This document shows, piece by piece, positions 32,115 to 33,783 of a DNA stretch of 33,783 nt; the stretch's first letter is position 1; every line of letters starts with the position of its first letter. The notes beneath the pieces are model-generated. The model saw nothing but the letters and a program-made list of their open reading frames with translations, was not told the origin of the DNA and did not search any database. The stretch is from NCBI GenBank assembly GCA_947454545.1, contig CANGNB010000005.1:1-33783 (forward strand). The letters are read 5' to 3'. The stretch comes from Oligoflexaceae bacterium (lineage in GTDB: Bacteria; Bdellovibrionota_B; Oligoflexia; Oligoflexales; Oligoflexaceae). Position numbers and translations under genes: made by a program.

Positions 32115-32434
32115 AACATTCCACGCTGAGCGGCATTGTACTCTTAAGCTTTCTTACACCCGTTCTTGCTTATGCAGGGATCGCTACCTCGGGAGGCGGG
32201 CCAGGACGATTGGTTGAAGTAACTCCCTCAGACAAAAGTGAAGTCGTCGTGAGCAAAGTTGAATTTCTACGGATTCAAAATCACTTGATCACCCAGGGCA
32301 GCGCGATTGTTCCCATAGAAACGGGAAGCGTTGGTGTTCAGGGGCAAGGCCAAGATCTCTTCACCGCCGAACCCATCGCCCGTCCTATCGTTCCAAGCCA
32401 TTCGGAAGTTTCGTTCGTCAAACCTCAGAACTGA
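32111..32434 (+). CDS. Small secreted protein coupled to the HTH regulator
   Basis: A 107-residue protein with a Sec signal peptide (MKHSTLSGIVLLSFLTPVLAYA, cleavage probably after AYA) and a mature part of about 85 residues. It begins GIATSGGGPGRLVEV and has no cysteine, membrane segment or known domain. The start overlaps the stop of the regulator gene as ATGA. Its 3' end overlaps the convergent tdk gene by 10 bp. The arrangement (regulator plus short exported polypeptide) recalls peptide-signalling or autoinducer modules such as Rgg-SHP or PlcR-PapR. Those use much shorter peptides, usually in Gram-positives, so the analogy is loose. It may simply be a target of the regulator. Function not known. 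Confidence 0.65.
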   Translation: MKHSTLSGIVLLSFLTPVLAYAGIATSGGGPGRLVEVTPSDKSEVVVSKVEFLRIQNHLITQGSAIVPIETGSVGVQGQGQDLFTAEPIARPIVPSHSEVSFVKPQN

Positions 32435-33081
32435 TCCTCAAGATCGCGCAGGGCTCCGCGAGATGACGTCTCGCGCCCCTTGTGCTGGGCTGCTTGACAG
32501 AAACCAAGTTCAGTTCCCTCTTCGAGCTCTTTGGCAAAGCAGTCATGACAGGCAGGAAGGTATTTTTCTTCAGCTCCAAGATCGACGGTCGGACCTGCTA
32601 GGCTGGGTCGGCCCTCAACGAGCTTGAGGTTAAAAATCCCCTTACGATTACAAAAAGCACAGGTTGTCTTCACTTCTTCGATAGCATCCGAAAGTTCCAT
32701 CAGCCGCTTCGATCCTTCGAACAGCTGGGCCCGAAAATCGGTCCGCAGTCCGTAGCAGATGACAGGAATCTGCAGCACACGCGTCACGCGCCGCAGCTGA
32801 TCGATAAAATCTGCGCTGAGAAATTGGGCTTCATCCACCAAAATACAGTGATAGCCCTCCAAAAGATCGAGATCGAGGACGGTATCAGCGTCTACAAGAA
32901 GATCTGCTTTTTGACTCAGACCGGCTCGCGAACGAATCACAGCCTCACCAAAGCGCGTATCTAAGCGCGGCTTCATCAGGAACACTTGCTTATCTTGCTG
33001 ACGGTAGGCATGCGCAACAGCCAAGAGGTTCAGAGTCTTCGCACTCCCGACCGCTCCGAACCGAAAATAAAGCTTGGCCAT
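32425..33081 (-). CDS. tdk: Thymidine kinase, type II
   Basis: Phosphorylates thymidine (and deoxyuridine) with ATP in the salvage pathway. The 218-residue protein shows the P-loop region FRFGAVGSAKT (residues 7-16), the catalytic and Mg-binding DEAQF (D83, E84), the lasso region, and two zinc-binding cysteine pairs, CAFC (C141, C144) and CHDC (C178, C181). The P-loop reads GSAKT where most relatives have GSGKT or NSGKT; other kinases of this family tolerate small changes here. The C-terminus has an extra basic/acidic tail after the zinc site. ATG 33081 follows AAAGGA. The gene is 26 bp after the R/G-rich gene, in the same direction, so they are probably co-transcribed. It is convergent with the small secreted protein gene. 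Confidence 0.93.
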   Translation of the reverse strand: MAKLYFRFGAVGSAKTLNLLAVAHAYRQQDKQVFLMKPRLDTRFGEAVIRSRAGLSQKADLLVDADTVLDLDLLEGYHCILVDEAQFLSADFIDQLRRVTRVLQIPVICYGLRTDFRAQLFEGSKRLMELSDAIEEVKTTCAFCNRKGIFNLKLVEGRPSLAGPTVDLGAEEKYLPACHDCFAKELEEGTELGFCQAAQHKGRETSSRGALRDLEDQF

Positions 33082-33107
33082 TGTTCATTCCTTTCTTGAA
33101 GCTTTTT

Positions 33108-33783
33108 TTAAGCGTTATCATCACCGCTTGCGCCACCAGCTCCCTGACCCTCTTTTTTGGGGCTGATAGGACTCAAGACCTTGATCTTGGGCCCGTCGGA
33201 AGTCTCAGGCTTGCCCTTAGCTTCGAGAGGTGGACGTGCCTGCACAGGTCGCGGCGCTTGGGGTGCCTGAGCTGTCTGGGCTCCCTGAGGGCCTTCTTCA
33301 CGACGGCCATCTTTATTGCGTTTGCCGCGATCACGGTCCCCACGATTGCGACCACGGTTTCGATCGCCACGGTTTCCTTCGGCTCCCGGCTCTTGGCGAG
33401 GGGAAGCAATCTGCTTACGCTCACCCTCCACCCGTTCCTGACGGTCACCGCGGTCTTGGCGTTCGTTTCCACGTTCGCCACCACGTTCACGCCTTGGCTC
33501 CCCGCGATCGGACCGTCCAGCACGCTGCTGATCACGCGATCCTCGACCTTCAGGCCTTGGCTGCTGAGAACCTCTCGGGGAAACGCTCGGGCGTGGACGC
33601 GAAGCCGCTGCGGGCTCATCACCTCGCTGCCGCTGAACTTCATCGCTATCATCCAAAGCTGCAATATCGCCATCGCCCATCAGTTGGTTCAGATCGAGAT
33701 CACTTCCCCAATCATCATCATCGCTCGCAGCCTGTCTTGCTTCGAGGACTTCCAGTTCCGAGATGGGTACCGATCGTTGCTCA
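33108..33783 (-). CDS. Arg/Gly-rich protein, C-terminal part (cut by window edge)
   Basis: The frame stays open to the right edge of the window, so the track's Met at 33680 is an internal residue rather than a proven start; the gene continues beyond the window. The visible 225 residues start with an acidic segment (SDDDDWGSDLDLNQL) followed by a very long low-complexity tail of Arg, Gly, Asp, Glu and Pro (repeats such as RGDRNRGRNRGDRDRG). It then has a Pro/Ala-rich stretch and the end KIKVLSPISPKKEGQ. Tails like this are common on RNA-binding proteins, for example DEAD-box helicases, some RNases and pseudouridine synthases. The family cannot be decided without the N-terminal part. It lies just upstream of tdk. 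Confidence 0.7.
   Translation of the reverse strand, partial: EQRSVPISELEVLEARQAASDDDDWGSDLDLNQLMGDGDIAALDDSDEVQRQRGDEPAAASRPRPSVSPRGSQQPRPEGRGSRDQQRAGRSDRGEPRRERGGERGNERQDRGDRQERVEGERKQIASPRQEPGAEGNRGDRNRGRNRGDRDRGKRNKDGRREEGPQGAQTAQAPQAPRPVQARPPLEAKGKPETSDGPKIKVLSPISPKKEGQGAGGASGDDNA

Noticed and set aside
33173-33673. A 166-codon alternative frame in the R/G-rich gene
   Set aside because: Frame shadow of a repetitive, GC-rich coding sequence; the frame ending at 33108 is open to the edge and has the biased composition expected.

Overview
The window looks like chromosomal DNA from a Gram-negative bacterium of moderate GC content. It encodes a TonB-dependent receptor, lipoproteins, barrel-like secreted proteins, an endonuclease-type MutL (the kind found in lineages without MutH), and a CheA-like membrane kinase. 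My best guess is a Bdellovibrionota/Oligoflexia-type organism, but that rests on gene style and the transposase type, not on a marker gene. No rRNA, tRNA, CRISPR array or prophage was seen. The only clear mobile element is one IS of about 1 kb.

Layout. 1-3.1 kb: a FadD-type acyl-CoA ligase with an N-terminal coiled coil and a strong terminator, then a secreted barrel-like protein. 3.1-6.7 kb: mutL-miaA on the minus strand, diverging from engB/ysxC across only 34 bp. 6.7-10.1 kb: a small coiled-coil protein, then lpd (E3) and an E2 acyltransferase of a 2-oxoacid dehydrogenase complex, with no E1 here. 10.1-10.5 kb: a small HPt-like protein in which the phospho-accepting His is replaced by Ser.

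10.8-16.0 kb: a tightly overlapping heme operon (hemX/ccsA-like membrane protein, hemA, hemC). It is followed at once by a compact cobalamin riboswitch controlling a BtuB-like outer-membrane receptor. Early tetrapyrrole synthesis and corrinoid uptake are therefore side by side. 16.0-17.0 kb: an IS1-like element whose inverted repeat begins inside the btuB stop codon and which separates btuB from a probable terminator.

17.1-19.3 kb: a NagD-type HAD phosphatase diverging from rlmN. 19.4-27.1 kb: a 2104-residue lipoprotein with cysteine-patterned FN3-like modules and beta-propeller-like repeats, translationally coupled to a 447-residue exported protein. 27.1-30.1 kb: a ketopantoate-reductase-like gene and a membrane CheA-like histidine kinase (minus strand).

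30.4-32.4 kb: a probable lipoprotein, then an HTH regulator whose stop codon overlaps the start of a small secreted protein, preceded by a leader rich in palindromes. 32.4-33.8 kb: thymidine kinase and the 3' part of an Arg/Gly-rich protein that runs off the right edge. The least explained parts are the HTH/secreted-protein pair, the giant lipoprotein with its coupled partner, and the His-less HPt protein.
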